64,000 bases of DNA. It comes from an uncultured Sutterella sp. (GTDB lineage Bacteria; Pseudomonadota; Gammaproteobacteria; Burkholderiales; Burkholderiaceae_F). Made by a program: the position numbers and the translations under genes. The notes beneath the pieces are model-generated. The model was not told where the DNA came from, made no database searches, and was given only the letters and a program-made list of their open reading frames with translations. Where the stretch lies: NCBI GenBank assembly GCA_900767875.1, contig CAAGAT010000065.1, forward strand, positions 1-64,000, read 5' to 3'. Positions 33,620-43,542 of this stretch are shown in pieces (the stretch's first letter is position 1; every line of letters begins with the position of its first letter).

Positions 33620-35128
33620 TCAACGAATGCGCAACCGCTGTCCGATTGCGATTCGGGTGGTACGAAGAGAATTGATGATACGAATTTCCGACACGCTCGT
33701 GCCGTACTTTTTGGCGATGGAAAAGAGCGTTTCGCCACGCCGCACGACATGCACGTTTTTGCCCGGAGCGGGCTGCGTGGTCACGCGGGGCGGGATGACG
33801 AGCACGAGGCGTTGACCGATACGCAGCCGCGAGCTTCTCAAATTGTTGGTGTGCCGGATCGAGCGCTGGGTGATGCCGTATTTGTTCGCGATTGAATAGA
33901 TCGAGTCGTCCTTGCGCACGCGGTAGACGACGCGGCGCTCTTCGGGGGCGGCAAGCTTCAAGCCCGCCGAGAGCTCTTCCTGCGCGATGGCGGGGGCGAG
34001 CTGCCCGTTGGCGTCCACGAGCAAGGCGGAACCGGCCAGCACCTTGCGTCCCTTGGGGATGCGGTTGATGCGGCGCAGATCCTCTTCGGTCATACCGGAC
34101 TTGACGGCGATGTCCGCGAGGGTCTCGCCCTCCTTGACGTGATACAAAACCCAGCTCGACAGCGGCTTGCCGGTGTTGACCCAGCTCGCCAAATTATCCA
34201 TGAAGACTTCGAGGTTTTCGACGGGCAGCAGGATGACGGAGTTGTGGCTGGCAACAATCACCGGCAGATTAAAGCCGGGATTCAAAAGCCTAAATTCATC
34301 CGGATCCATTTCGGCCAGTTCCGTGGCCGTCTTCATGTCGATGTCGCGGCTCTTGGTGATGCGCACGAAATAGGGTTCGTTTTCGATTTCGGGCAACTTA
34401 ATGCCGTACTTGTCAGGGTCGGCGACGATTTCGCGGATCGCCAACAGCCGCGGCACGTAGTAGGCCGTCTCGCGCGGCATTCTCAGGTGCGCATAGTCGG
34501 CCTTTTGCCCGCGCTCTTTGGCGCGGCGGATGGCGCGCGAGACGCTGCCTTCGCCCCAGTTGTAGGCTGCCAGCGCCAGCTGCCAATCGCCGAACTGCGC
34601 GTAGAGCTTTTCCAGATAGTCGAGCGCCGCGCGGGTGCTCTGCAGTACGTCGCGGCGCTCGTCGCGCCAGAAGTTTTGCTGCAGTGAATAGATGTTGCCC
34701 GTCTGCGGCATGAACTGCCACAGACCCGAGGCCTTGGCGTGCGAGAGCGCCTCGGGCTCAAAGGCGCTTTCCACAAAGGGCAGAAGCGCCAGTTCCGTGG
34801 GCAGTCCTCGCTGCTCGATTTCGGCGACGATGTGATACAGATAACGCCCGGCGCGCTCGAAGACCCGCTCGATTTGTCGGGGGTTGCGCGAGTAGCTGTG
34901 CAGTGAGTCGCGCACGCGGCTGTTGTTGAGAGTCGGCATGGCGTACCCGCGCCGGATGCGATCCCAGATGTCCACCGGGGGCGAGACTTCCGCCTCTGTG
35001 GCGGGCAGATCGTCGGCCTGACGCGGTTCGGTCATGGCCGGAGTCTGCGCGCACAGAGCCGCACCGGCAAAACACAGGCCGGTGAGACAACCGATGAAAA
35101 GAGTGCGTAGTGAAGCCATGAAACGCAT
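33620..35128 (-). CDS. mltD: Membrane-bound lytic murein transglycosylase D
   Basis: 502 aa from the ATG at 35128. A signal peptide (LRTLFIGCLTGLCFAGAALC, possibly a lipobox at AALC) is followed by a family 1 SLT domain with catalytic Glu in PFVESAFEPEALSHAKASG and WQFMPQTG, AYNWGEGSV and YVPRLLA. Three LysM peptidoglycan-binding modules follow: YHVKEGETLADIAVKSG, YRVRKDDSIYSIANKYG and HVVRRGETLFSIAKKYG. It cleaves peptidoglycan glycan strands in the periplasm. It is divergent from ettA, with about 185 bases between them. Confidence 0.94.
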   Translation of the reverse strand: MRFMASLRTLFIGCLTGLCFAGAALCAQTPAMTEPRQADDLPATEAEVSPPVDIWDRIRRGYAMPTLNNSRVRDSLHSYSRNPRQIERVFERAGRYLYHIVAEIEQRGLPTELALLPFVESAFEPEALSHAKASGLWQFMPQTGNIYSLQQNFWRDERRDVLQSTRAALDYLEKLYAQFGDWQLALAAYNWGEGSVSRAIRRAKERGQKADYAHLRMPRETAYYVPRLLAIREIVADPDKYGIKLPEIENEPYFVRITKSRDIDMKTATELAEMDPDEFRLLNPGFNLPVIVASHNSVILLPVENLEVFMDNLASWVNTGKPLSSWVLYHVKEGETLADIAVKSGMTEEDLRRINRIPKGRKVLAGSALLVDANGQLAPAIAQEELSAGLKLAAPEERRVVYRVRKDDSIYSIANKYGITQRSIRHTNNLRSSRLRIGQRLVLVIPPRVTTQPAPGKNVHVVRRGETLFSIAKKYGTSVSEIRIINSLRTTRIAIGQRLRIR

Positions 35129-35313
35129 GAAGTGGGTAGGGGCGCCAAAATGGCCGTCGAGGGGCAAAATTGTAACTTGAAAACCGTGTGTTCCCGACCG
35201 AACTCCCCCGTACGGACGAGCTTTGCGGCCCTTTTGTGCGGGTTTGTGCGCGCGGCACGGTACGGGCATAATTCTACGTTCAAATTCCCATTTTCAATCA
35301 AAGATCAGGACAA

Positions 35314-36978
35314 ATGGCTCAATACGTCATGACCATGAATCGCGTGGGCAAGGTGGTTCCGCCCAAGCGACAAATTCTCAAAGACATCTCTCTGTCGTTC
35401 TTCCCGGGGGCCAAGATCGGCGTTCTGGGCCTTAACGGCGCGGGCAAATCGACCCTTCTGAAGATCATGGCCGGCGTCGACAAGGACATCGACGGCGAAA
35501 TCACCTGGCAGAACGATCTCAAGATCGGTTATTTGCCGCAGGAGCCGCAGCTCGACCCCGAAGCCACCGTGCGACAGTCCGTCGAAGAGGGCATGGGCGA
35601 AGTGATGCAGGCGCAGGCCAAGCTTGACGCCGTGTACGCCGCCTACGCCGAGCCCGATGCCGATTTTGATGCCCTGGCGGCTGAGCAGGCGCGACTGGAA
35701 GCCATCATCGCGGCGGCCGGCACCGACGCCGCCACGCAGACGGAAATTGCGGCCGATGCCCTGCGTCTGCCGCCGTGGGATGCCAAGATCGGGCACCTCT
35801 CGGGTGGCGAAAAGCGCCGCGTGGCCTTGTGCCGCCTGCTTCTGTCGCGTCCCGACATGCTGCTGTTGGACGAACCCACCAACCACTTGGACGCTGAAAG
35901 CGTCGAGTGGCTCGAGCAGTTCCTGCACCGCTTCCCGGGCACGGTGGTGGCCGTCACGCACGACCGCTACTTCCTGGATAACGCGGCCGAATGGATTCTC
36001 GAACTTGACCGTGGAGAGGGGATTCCCTGGAAGGGCAATTACTCGAGCTGGCTTGATCAGAAGGAAAAGCGCCTCGAGCAGGAAAAGCGTGCGCAGGAAT
36101 CCCGCGCCAAGGCCATCGCCCACGAATTGGAATGGGTGCGCCAGAATCCCAAGGGCCGTCAGGCCAAGGCCAAGGCCCGCTTGAACCGCTTTGAGGAACT
36201 GTCGAGCTACGAATACCAAAGCCGCAACGAAACCAATGAAATCTTCATTCCCGTGGCCGAGCGCCTCGGCAATAAGGTCATTGAGTTTCACAATGTGAGC
36301 AAGGGATTCGGGGACCGGCTCCTTATCGATGACCTGTCCTTTACGGTGCCGCCGGGCGCCATTGTGGGCGTGATCGGTCCCAACGGCGCGGGTAAGTCGA
36401 CCCTCTTTAAGATGATCACGGGCGCGGAAAAGCCTGATTCGGGTTCCATCGTGTTGGGCGATACCGTGAAGCTTGCCGCCGTCAACCAGACCCGCGAGGG
36501 TCTGCCCAACGACAAGACCGTCTTTGACGCGATCTCGGGGGGCCTCGATATCCTTCAGGTGGGCAAGTTCGAGATGAGCTCGCGCGCCTACCTGGGTCGC
36601 TTTAACTTCAAGGGCGGCGATCAGCAAAAGATCGTCGGGGTTCTGTCGGGCGGCGAGCGCGGCCGACTGCATCTGGCCGCGACGCTTCTCAAGGGCGGCA
36701 ATGTTCTGCTCTTAGACGAACCCTCGAACGACTTGGACGTCGAAACGCTGCGCGCCCTCGAAGAGGCTCTTCTTGAGTTCGCCGGTTGCGCCCTCGTGAC
36801 CTCGCACGATCGTTGGTTCCTCGACCGAATCGCCACGCACATCCTCGCGTTTGAAGGCGACAGTAAGGTGGTGTTCTTCGACGGCAACTACAACGAGTAC
36901 GAAGCCGACAAGCGCAAGCGACTCGGCGAAGAGGCGGCGCGTCCGCACCGCATCCGCTTCAAGCCCCTTAAGCACTAA
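35314..36978 (+). CDS. ettA: Energy-dependent translational throttle protein EttA
   Basis: 554 aa, the standard length. An ABC-F protein with two nucleotide-binding domains and no membrane part: first Walker A LGLNGAGKST, signature LSGGEKRR, Walker B LLLDEPTNHLD; second Walker A IGPNGAGKST, signature LSGGERGR, LLLDEPSNDLD. The N-terminus AQYVMTMNRVGKVVPPKR and the arm region (GIPWKGNYSSWLDQKEKR) are typical of EttA. It binds the ribosomal E site and gates elongation by ADP/ATP ratio. A perfect 10-bp hairpin follows (36995-37022) before dnaE. Confidence 0.95.
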   Translation: MAQYVMTMNRVGKVVPPKRQILKDISLSFFPGAKIGVLGLNGAGKSTLLKIMAGVDKDIDGEITWQNDLKIGYLPQEPQLDPEATVRQSVEEGMGEVMQAQAKLDAVYAAYAEPDADFDALAAEQARLEAIIAAAGTDAATQTEIAADALRLPPWDAKIGHLSGGEKRRVALCRLLLSRPDMLLLDEPTNHLDAESVEWLEQFLHRFPGTVVAVTHDRYFLDNAAEWILELDRGEGIPWKGNYSSWLDQKEKRLEQEKRAQESRAKAIAHELEWVRQNPKGRQAKAKARLNRFEELSSYEYQSRNETNEIFIPVAERLGNKVIEFHNVSKGFGDRLLIDDLSFTVPPGAIVGVIGPNGAGKSTLFKMITGAEKPDSGSIVLGDTVKLAAVNQTREGLPNDKTVFDAISGGLDILQVGKFEMSSRAYLGRFNFKGGDQQKIVGVLSGGERGRLHLAATLLKGGNVLLLDEPSNDLDVETLRALEEALLEFAGCALVTSHDRWFLDRIATHILAFEGDSKVVFFDGNYNEYEADKRKRLGEEAARPHRIRFKPLKH

Positions 36979-36994
36979 ACAACCTCGTCAACAC

Positions 36995-37022
36995 GGCGCA
37001 CTCCTTCTCCTCGGAGTGCGCC
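36995..37022 (+). other. Perfect hairpin between ettA and dnaE
   Basis: GGCGCACTCC and GGAGTGCGCC pair over 10 bp with a loop TTCTCCTC. There is no T-run, so it may be an attenuator, a protein site or an mRNA-stabilising stem. It lies 28 bases before dnaE. Confidence 0.45.
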
Positions 37023-37049
37023 GATCCCATCCCTATCTTCGGCAATCCT

Positions 37050-40000
37050 ATGTCCGCCCGTTTCGTTCATCTGCGCTTTCACTCCGAATACTCCATTCAG
37101 GACGGCATCGTGCGTCTTGATCCAATTTTGGAGGAAGTGATCGCCCAGGGCGGCGTGGCGCTTGGGATTGCCGATTCGATGAACCTTTTTGGGGCGCTGC
37201 GCTTTTACTCGCACGCGATGGCCGACGGCATCAAGCCCATCGTCGGCTGTGACCTGTGGATCACCAACGCGGCACAGGGCAAACGCGACAATCCCTATCG
37301 CCTCACCGTCTACTGCCAGAACCACGAGGGGTATCTGTCCCTGTGCGAGCTGCTCACCCGCGGCTGGATGGAAAACCAGTATCTCGGCCGCGGCGAAGTG
37401 CGTCAGGAATGGTTCACGCCCGAGGCCTGCAAGGGCCTCATTTGCCTCTCGGGCGGTCCCAATGGCCTGATGGAGCGCCATCTGCTTGAAGACGACCAGG
37501 AGGCGCTGCGCAGCACCGTGGCACAGCTCAAGGCCGCGTTCCCCGATCGGCTGTACTTGGAGGTCCAGAGAGCCGGCCGCAAAAACGACGAGGCGGTGGT
37601 CTCGGGCATGGCCCAGCTTTCCGTCAAGGAGAACCTGCCCCTGGTGGCCACCCACCCGGTACAGTTTCTGCACCGCGAAGACTTCAACGCCCACGAGGTG
37701 CGCTGCTGTATCGCCGGCGGCTATGTCCTGGCTGATCCTCATCGCCCCAAGTCCTACACCGAAGAGCAGTACCTCAAGACCGAAGCGAAAATGAGAGAGC
37801 TCTTCGCAGACATGCCGCAGGCCGTCGACAACACGGTCGTGGTGGCGCAGCGCTGCAACTTGGACGGGGTCTTTCAAAAGCCGCAGCTGCCGCTGTTTCC
37901 CACGCCCGAGGGCGTATCTCTGGACGACTACATGGCGCAGCTCTCGCACGAGGGCCTGGAGCGTCGTCTGGAGTTTTTGTACCCGGACGTTGCGCAGCGC
38001 GACGCGCGCCGTCCCGAATATCTCGAGCGCTTGGAGTATGAGCTCAAGACCATTTCCTCGATGAAGTTTCCGGGGTACTTTCTGATCGTTCAGGACTTCA
38101 TCAACTGGTCCAAGCGCAACGGCGTGGCCGTGGGGCCGGGCCGCGGTTCGGGCGCAGGGTCGCTCGTGGCCTACGCTTTGGGCATTACGGACCTCGATCC
38201 CCTGCACTACGGGCTGCTGTTCGAACGGTTTCTGAATCCCGAACGCGTCTCGATGCCCGACTTTGACGTGGACTTTTGTCAGCACAACCGAGACCGCACG
38301 ATCGAATACGTCAAGCGCACCTACGGCGTGGATGCTGTGAGCCAAATCGTCACCTTCGGCGCCATGGGCGCCAAGGCCGTAGTGCGCGACGTCGGGCGCG
38401 TTCTCAACATGGGCTACGGCAAGGTCGACGACCTCGCTAAGCTCATCCCGCAAAAGCCGGGCCTGGATGTGACGCTTGAAAAGGCCGCCGAACTCGAGCC
38501 CGCCTTCAAAGAAAAGGCGCAGGAAGAGGACTACACCGAGCTTATGAGCTATGCCACCAAGCTCGAAGGCATCACGCGCAACCTCGGTATGCACGCGGGC
38601 GGCGTGCTGATCGCCCCGAGTAAGCTCACCAACTTCTGTCCCCTGTACAACGCCGACGGCAAACCGGAAAACACGGTCAGCCAATTTGACAAGAAGGACA
38701 TTGAGAACGTGGGCCTTGTGAAGTTCGACTTCTTAGGGCTCACGACCCTGACGATTCTCACCAAAGCGGCCGAGTACATCGACCGCCTGCACCCGGGCAC
38801 CAAGTTCGACCTCTCGCGCATTCCGACGGACGATAAGCTCACGCTCGATCTCTTTCAGCAGGGCAACACGGGGGCCGTGTTCCAGTTTGAATCGGACGGG
38901 ATGCGCGAGCAACTGCGTCAGGCCAAGCCCGACTGCCTCGAAGACCTGGTGGCTCTGAACGCTCTTTACCGTCCCGGCCCGATGGATCAGATCCCGCACT
39001 TCATCGACCGCAAATTCGGGCGCGAAAGGGTCGAGTACCTCGACCCGCGCATGGAGCCGATTCTAAGAGAGACTTACGGCATCATGGTCTATCAGGAACA
39101 GGTGATGCTCGTGGCCCGTGCCATCGGCGGGTATTCCCTAGGCGGCGCCGACCTGCTGCGCCGCGCCATGGGTAAGAAAAACGTCGAGGAAATGAAGCGT
39201 CAGCGCGCCGTCTTCATCGCGGGCGCGGCCGAGCGCGGCGTGAACGCTGAAACGGCCACCGAAATCTTCGACCTGATGGAAAAGTTCGCCGGTTATGGCT
39301 TTAATAAGTCCCACGCGGCCGCGTACTCCTACGTGGCCTGGCAGACGGCGTACCTCAAGGTGCACCACACCGCCCCCTTTATCGCGGGCAACATGTGCCT
39401 GATGATGAACCAGAACGAAAAGATGCGCGAGCTTGTCGAAGACGCCCGCGAGATGGGGGTGAGCGTGCTGCAGCCCGACATCAACATCAGCGAATGGTTC
39501 TTTACGGTGCCCGACGAAAAGACGATCCGCTTTGGCCTGGGCGCCGTCAAGGGCGTGGGGCAGAACATCATCGAGGACCTCTTGGACGAGCGGCTTCTGA
39601 ACGGACCCTACCTCGACATTTTCGACGTGGCGGCCCGCGTGCCGACCGTCAACAAAAAAATTCTCGAGCAGCTCGTCAAGGGCGGCGCGTTCGACGGCCT
39701 AGATCCGGACCGCGGCAAGCTCTTTGCCAACATCGAAAACGCCGTTCAGGCCGGGCAGGCGGTGGCCGCCTCCTTCGGGCAGGCGAGCCTGTTTGCCGAT
39801 GAGAACGGTCAGGACGAGCGCATCATCAACTGGGTCAAGGCCGACAAATGGGACGACCGCACCCGCTTTACCCACGAGCGGGACGCCTACGGCTTTTGTC
39901 TCACCGGGGACATGTTCGATCCTTACCGAGTCGAGGCGCGCAACTTTGCCGTCCCTTTTAAGGATGTGCGCGACAGCCGCGATCAGCAGACCATCGCCGG

Positions 40001-40475
40001 CATCGTGCAGAGCGTGCGCATCATTGCGGGTAAAAGGGGCCAGTTCGCCGTCGTGGTCTTAAGCGACGGGCAGACCACGATAGACGTGCTTGTGTTCTCG
40101 CGCGCTTTCGATACATACCGCAATATGCTCAAGGCCGACGAGATGCTCATCTTCACCGGCCGCGGAAGAAAAGACGAGCGCAGCGGCGGCATGTCCTTCG
40201 TGTGCGATGAGGTGCTTACGATCGAGCAGATGCGCGTGCGCAAGGGCGCTACGCTCAAGTTGGAGGTAGGTGAGGGGGCGTCCTTTGGTGACCTTTCCAA
40301 GATCCTTGCCGAGGGCGTGAGCGAGAACGCCGGCAACATCGTCTGCGAGGTGCGGCTGCAAAGCAAGGGCATCAAAGCCGATCTGTCGCTTAAAAACGGC
40401 TACGCGCCTTCCGACCGGCTTCTCAATCAACTGCGCAACAACGAGGGCGTGCGCTCGGCCCGGTTTGTGTACTGA
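37050..40475 (+). CDS. dnaE: DNA polymerase III alpha subunit
   Basis: 1141 aa, full length for DnaE1. The N-terminal PHP domain opens FVHLRFHSEYSIQDGI. The palm carries GRGSGAGSLVAYALGI and the catalytic MPDFDVDFCQ Asp residues; LYRPGPMD, the thumb/finger segments (MVYQEQVM, FNKSHAAAYS) and a C-terminal OB-fold region (QTIAGIVQSVRIIAGKRGQ) follow. It is the replicative polymerase. It follows ettA on the same strand after 71 bases with a hairpin between. Confidence 0.97.
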   Translation: MSARFVHLRFHSEYSIQDGIVRLDPILEEVIAQGGVALGIADSMNLFGALRFYSHAMADGIKPIVGCDLWITNAAQGKRDNPYRLTVYCQNHEGYLSLCELLTRGWMENQYLGRGEVRQEWFTPEACKGLICLSGGPNGLMERHLLEDDQEALRSTVAQLKAAFPDRLYLEVQRAGRKNDEAVVSGMAQLSVKENLPLVATHPVQFLHREDFNAHEVRCCIAGGYVLADPHRPKSYTEEQYLKTEAKMRELFADMPQAVDNTVVVAQRCNLDGVFQKPQLPLFPTPEGVSLDDYMAQLSHEGLERRLEFLYPDVAQRDARRPEYLERLEYELKTISSMKFPGYFLIVQDFINWSKRNGVAVGPGRGSGAGSLVAYALGITDLDPLHYGLLFERFLNPERVSMPDFDVDFCQHNRDRTIEYVKRTYGVDAVSQIVTFGAMGAKAVVRDVGRVLNMGYGKVDDLAKLIPQKPGLDVTLEKAAELEPAFKEKAQEEDYTELMSYATKLEGITRNLGMHAGGVLIAPSKLTNFCPLYNADGKPENTVSQFDKKDIENVGLVKFDFLGLTTLTILTKAAEYIDRLHPGTKFDLSRIPTDDKLTLDLFQQGNTGAVFQFESDGMREQLRQAKPDCLEDLVALNALYRPGPMDQIPHFIDRKFGRERVEYLDPRMEPILRETYGIMVYQEQVMLVARAIGGYSLGGADLLRRAMGKKNVEEMKRQRAVFIAGAAERGVNAETATEIFDLMEKFAGYGFNKSHAAAYSYVAWQTAYLKVHHTAPFIAGNMCLMMNQNEKMRELVEDAREMGVSVLQPDINISEWFFTVPDEKTIRFGLGAVKGVGQNIIEDLLDERLLNGPYLDIFDVAARVPTVNKKILEQLVKGGAFDGLDPDRGKLFANIENAVQAGQAVAASFGQASLFADENGQDERIINWVKADKWDDRTRFTHERDAYGFCLTGDMFDPYRVEARNFAVPFKDVRDSRDQQTIAGIVQSVRIIAGKRGQFAVVVLSDGQTTIDVLVFSRAFDTYRNMLKADEMLIFTGRGRKDERSGGMSFVCDEVLTIEQMRVRKGATLKLEVGEGASFGDLSKILAEGVSENAGNIVCEVRLQSKGIKADLSLKNGYAPSDRLLNQLRNNEGVRSARFVY

Positions 40476-40480
40476 GAGCC

Positions 40481-41524
40481 TTACAAATCCAAAAGCGAAA
40501 GCAGCATCTGCGCTTGATGCCCGGCCGAATAGTCGTAGCTGATGTCCGAGGCATCGGTGCGGCCGCCAGGTTTTAAATGGCGCAGGATGGAACGCAGTGA
40601 CTCGGGGTCGCTGCGCGAAAACCGCCGGCAGGCTCTCTGACTGAGTACTTCGGTACAGCCCATGGTGTCGGCAAAGATGGTCGGAGTGCCGCACAAAACG
40701 CTTTCCACGCCCACGAGGCCGAAGGGCTCGTAACTTGAGGCCAAAACCGTGTAGTCGGCTGCGTTGTACGCCGTTGCCATATCGGTTTGATAGCCGATGC
40801 TCACAACGGCCTGGTTGTCGGCCGCGGCAGGCTTGCCCGCTACGGCCAATTGAATGTGAGTCAGGCCCTTGAGACACTCAAGAATCAGCGGCAGGCCCTT
40901 GCGCTCGTGTCCGGAGGCCGAGGGAAAGAGCAAAACGGTTTTGTCGGGGCTCAGCCCCAGTGCGGCGCGCGCCCGACGTCTTTCCTCGTTCGTGCGGCAC
41001 GCAAACTTTCCCCTGGGCACGGGAGGATAGGCGATGCGGATTCGGGTTTCCTCAATTGTGTAAAGCTCCCGCAGTTCCGAGGCGATGAGACGGGAGGCGG
41101 GCAGGATAAAGCGCACGCGGCCATAGGCGCGTTCCTCAAAACCGATGGTGACGCGGTCGTAAAGGGATTTGCGGGTTTCCGGTTTCTTGTGCAGGCAAAA
41201 GCCGCGGTGCGTGCCGCCGCACAGTAGCAGATCGCTTTCGGTATTGCGGCAAAAGCCGATGCAGGCTGAAACGCCTGCCTTGGCTTTGGCGCGCCGCAGC
41301 CAGGCCGAAAAAAGGACGTCTTCGGCCGGACGAGGCATGAGCTTGGTCGGGCAGGAGTGCACCTCAAGCCCGGCAAGTTGCTCAAGGGGCAGATGATTTT
41401 TCGTGAAAATCACCGGCATCATGCCCAAGGCGGAAAATTCGGCGACGAGACCTAAGGCGTGCGACTCCATGCCGCCGCCCTTGGCCAGACGATTACAGAC
41501 GATACCGATGCGCGCGGAGCTCAT
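40481..41524 (-). CDS. Family 4 glycosyltransferase (WaaG-like)
   Basis: 347 aa with the GT-B fold. The N-terminus has CNRLAKGGGMESHALGLVAEF. The C-terminal domain contains VLLFPSASGHERKGL, YQTDMATAYNAADYTVLASS and YEPFGLVGVESVLCGTP, the donor-binding EX7E signature. This resembles the LPS core glucosyltransferase WaaG. It converges on dnaE with only 5 bases between the stops, and belongs to a three-gene minus-strand LPS group with the GT2 and GT9 genes behind it. Donor and acceptor are inferred from context. Confidence 0.85.
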   Translation of the reverse strand: MSSARIGIVCNRLAKGGGMESHALGLVAEFSALGMMPVIFTKNHLPLEQLAGLEVHSCPTKLMPRPAEDVLFSAWLRRAKAKAGVSACIGFCRNTESDLLLCGGTHRGFCLHKKPETRKSLYDRVTIGFEERAYGRVRFILPASRLIASELRELYTIEETRIRIAYPPVPRGKFACRTNEERRRARAALGLSPDKTVLLFPSASGHERKGLPLILECLKGLTHIQLAVAGKPAAADNQAVVSIGYQTDMATAYNAADYTVLASSYEPFGLVGVESVLCGTPTIFADTMGCTEVLSQRACRRFSRSDPESLRSILRHLKPGGRTDASDISYDYSAGHQAQMLLSLLDL

Positions 41525-41538
41525 GACAGGGTGCCGTT

Positions 41539-42342
41539 TCAGAAGTGTTGTTTGAGATTGGCCGTGGCCGTCTTCCAGTTTTGCGCGGCCTTGTCGCGGT
41601 TGGCTTCCTTGTGCCAGAGGTGCAGAACCACCGTGGCAAAGCTGCCGGACTTAAAGCGCACGCCATTGTTCATGAGGCGGATGGCCAGGTCCGAGTCCTC
41701 GTGTCCCCAGCCGACGATGGATTCATTAAATCCGTTGACGGCATCCAGATCTTTTCTCCAAATCCCCCAATTGCAGCTTCTGGCTTTTTTCCAATTGGCT
41801 GGTTTTAATTTTCTCCAGAAAGAGCAGGATCTGACGCCCAAGGACAGAATAGGAGAATATCGATTGATTTTCCCTTCTCTCGAAAGCTCTCGAAGATTGG
41901 GGACGGACCAATCAAAGTTCTCCAGGAGCCTTTGGTTGTTTAGAAGCTCTTTGCAAAAACTTTCAGAGGTCAGAATCCTCTGACCGGGAACCGTCCAGCC
42001 ATTTTCCGACAGCACACGGTGATTGGAGATCCAACCGGGAAAGGGAATGCAATCCCCATCAAGAAGAAGAACGTACTCTCCCTGGCAGTATTTCAAGGCA
42101 AGGTTTCGGGCTACAGCAGCGCGGAAACCTTTGTCCTCCTGCCAAGCATGCGTCAGTTTGAAAGGTGAAGATCTGCCAAATGCCCTGATGAGTTCCCTGG
42201 TTTCATCTCTTGATCCGTCGTCAGCAATCACAACCTCGAAGTTACTGTCTTTCTGGTGCGACAGACCATTTAGAACGGCATAAAGAGCATCCGGTCTGTT
42301 ATACGTGGTACAGATAACAGAGATCAAAAAATCTTTGGACAT
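41539..42342 (-). CDS. Family 2 glycosyltransferase
   Basis: 267 aa. The start ATG at 42342 shares one base with the stop of the heptosyltransferase gene before it (TAATG), so the two are coupled. GT-A features are FLISVICTTYNRPDALYAVL, VVIADDGSRDETREL, the DxD-like LLLDGDCIPFPGW and WGHEDSDLAIRL. It resembles galactosyltransferase-domain GT2 enzymes acting on LPS or capsule. The central part of the gene is visibly more AT-rich than its neighbours, which suggests acquisition or allelic exchange. Confidence 0.85.
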   Translation of the reverse strand: MSKDFLISVICTTYNRPDALYAVLNGLSHQKDSNFEVVIADDGSRDETRELIRAFGRSSPFKLTHAWQEDKGFRAAVARNLALKYCQGEYVLLLDGDCIPFPGWISNHRVLSENGWTVPGQRILTSESFCKELLNNQRLLENFDWSVPNLRELSREGKINRYSPILSLGVRSCSFWRKLKPANWKKARSCNWGIWRKDLDAVNGFNESIVGWGHEDSDLAIRLMNNGVRFKSGSFATVVLHLWHKEANRDKAAQNWKTATANLKQHF

Positions 42343-43268
42343 TATTTTTGAGGCAGATGAGCAATAACTTCTTCTACGCTGGGCCACTGACCGTGACGGC
42401 CGAGCACCACCGCATCGGGATTCCAGGGGCCCGTGCGCTTGGTGTCCGTGACGCCCACCAAAGTAATTTGCTTGGCGCCGACGGCCGCCGCGATGTGGCT
42501 GACGCCCGAATCGTTGGCGATGACGACCTGCGCACGTTTGGCGATGGCCGCAAAGTTTCCCAGCATTGTGGGCGGCAGAATGGTGGCATCGGGACAGGCG
42601 GCTTTGGCCAGTCCCTCTTCACGCACGGACGGAAACACAATCGGCTCAATGCCGCGCTCTCGAAGCGGCGCCACGAGGTCATTGAAGTGCGTCCAGTGCT
42701 TGTCTTTGCCGTGGTGCTTGCCGCGGGCGATCGGCGCCAGCAGCGCAAAACGCTGCGGAATGCCGTACTGCTCAATGAGGTTCTTGGCCGCAGCCTCGTG
42801 CCGCTTCATGAGAATAAGGCTCAGGCGCTCGGGCACCTTGTCAAAGGCGGGCTTGCCGCCCCAGACCTTAATGGCCTCATGTGCCACATAGAAGAACCGT
42901 TCCACCTCATGCATGGTGCCCGGTTCGGCAATGGCGTGATTGAGCAGAATGGAGCGCATGTCGGTTTTAAGACCCGTGGTCTTGAGGCGCCCGAGCTTAA
43001 AGAGCAGCGCCGAGCCGAAGGAGTTGGGGAAAAGGAGTCCTTCCGCGGCGTTGGCGTTGTGGGTTACGTAGCGGATGCGGGAGAGGTCTTCGGAAACCTT
43101 GCCCTCGATGGGGTCAAAGCGCCAGCCCATGCCGGCCATCAGATCCTCGGCCCAGCGTTTGCCCACGAGCGCAGGGGTAAAACCGCTGGCTTCAAGCAGA
43201 CGCAACGCGGGCAGGCACATGCAGCAATCGCCGACATGGTTGGGAAGACGACACAAAACGACGGACAT
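42342..43268 (-). CDS. Family 9 glycosyltransferase (heptosyltransferase)
   Basis: 308 aa from the ATG at 43268; an upstream TTG (43277) is possible. The ADP-heptose transferase family is recognised by CRLPNHVGDCCMCLPALRLL at the N-terminus, and VVIANDSGVSHIAAAVGAK with VGVTDTKRTGPW in the C-terminal half. It adds heptose to the LPS inner core in the cytoplasm before export by MsbA. It is the first gene of the three-gene LPS group. Confidence 0.88.
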   Translation of the reverse strand: MSVVLCRLPNHVGDCCMCLPALRLLEASGFTPALVGKRWAEDLMAGMGWRFDPIEGKVSEDLSRIRYVTHNANAAEGLLFPNSFGSALLFKLGRLKTTGLKTDMRSILLNHAIAEPGTMHEVERFFYVAHEAIKVWGGKPAFDKVPERLSLILMKRHEAAAKNLIEQYGIPQRFALLAPIARGKHHGKDKHWTHFNDLVAPLRERGIEPIVFPSVREEGLAKAACPDATILPPTMLGNFAAIAKRAQVVIANDSGVSHIAAAVGAKQITLVGVTDTKRTGPWNPDAVVLGRHGQWPSVEEVIAHLPQK

Positions 43269-43542
43269 AAGGCTCAACCTAAAAGGGGACGATTTCCGGC
43301 GGGAATCATCCGACGCATGAGGAATTCATGAAAAACGAAGGCGGGCTTTTCCGGCCCCATTGCGCCGCCGCGCGACCTTCGGCATAAGCGCATTGTAAAA
43401 TCAGAAGTTCCGATTCTGTGCTGTGCCGGAAAATTCTTAGGACTTTTGTCGGCCCGCCGCCGCGACCTTCGGAGAGCCGCCGGTTTGACGCACGCGCTCA
43501 CCCCGGTGGGCGGCACAGTCAATTCCAAAGAGTGGACAAAGC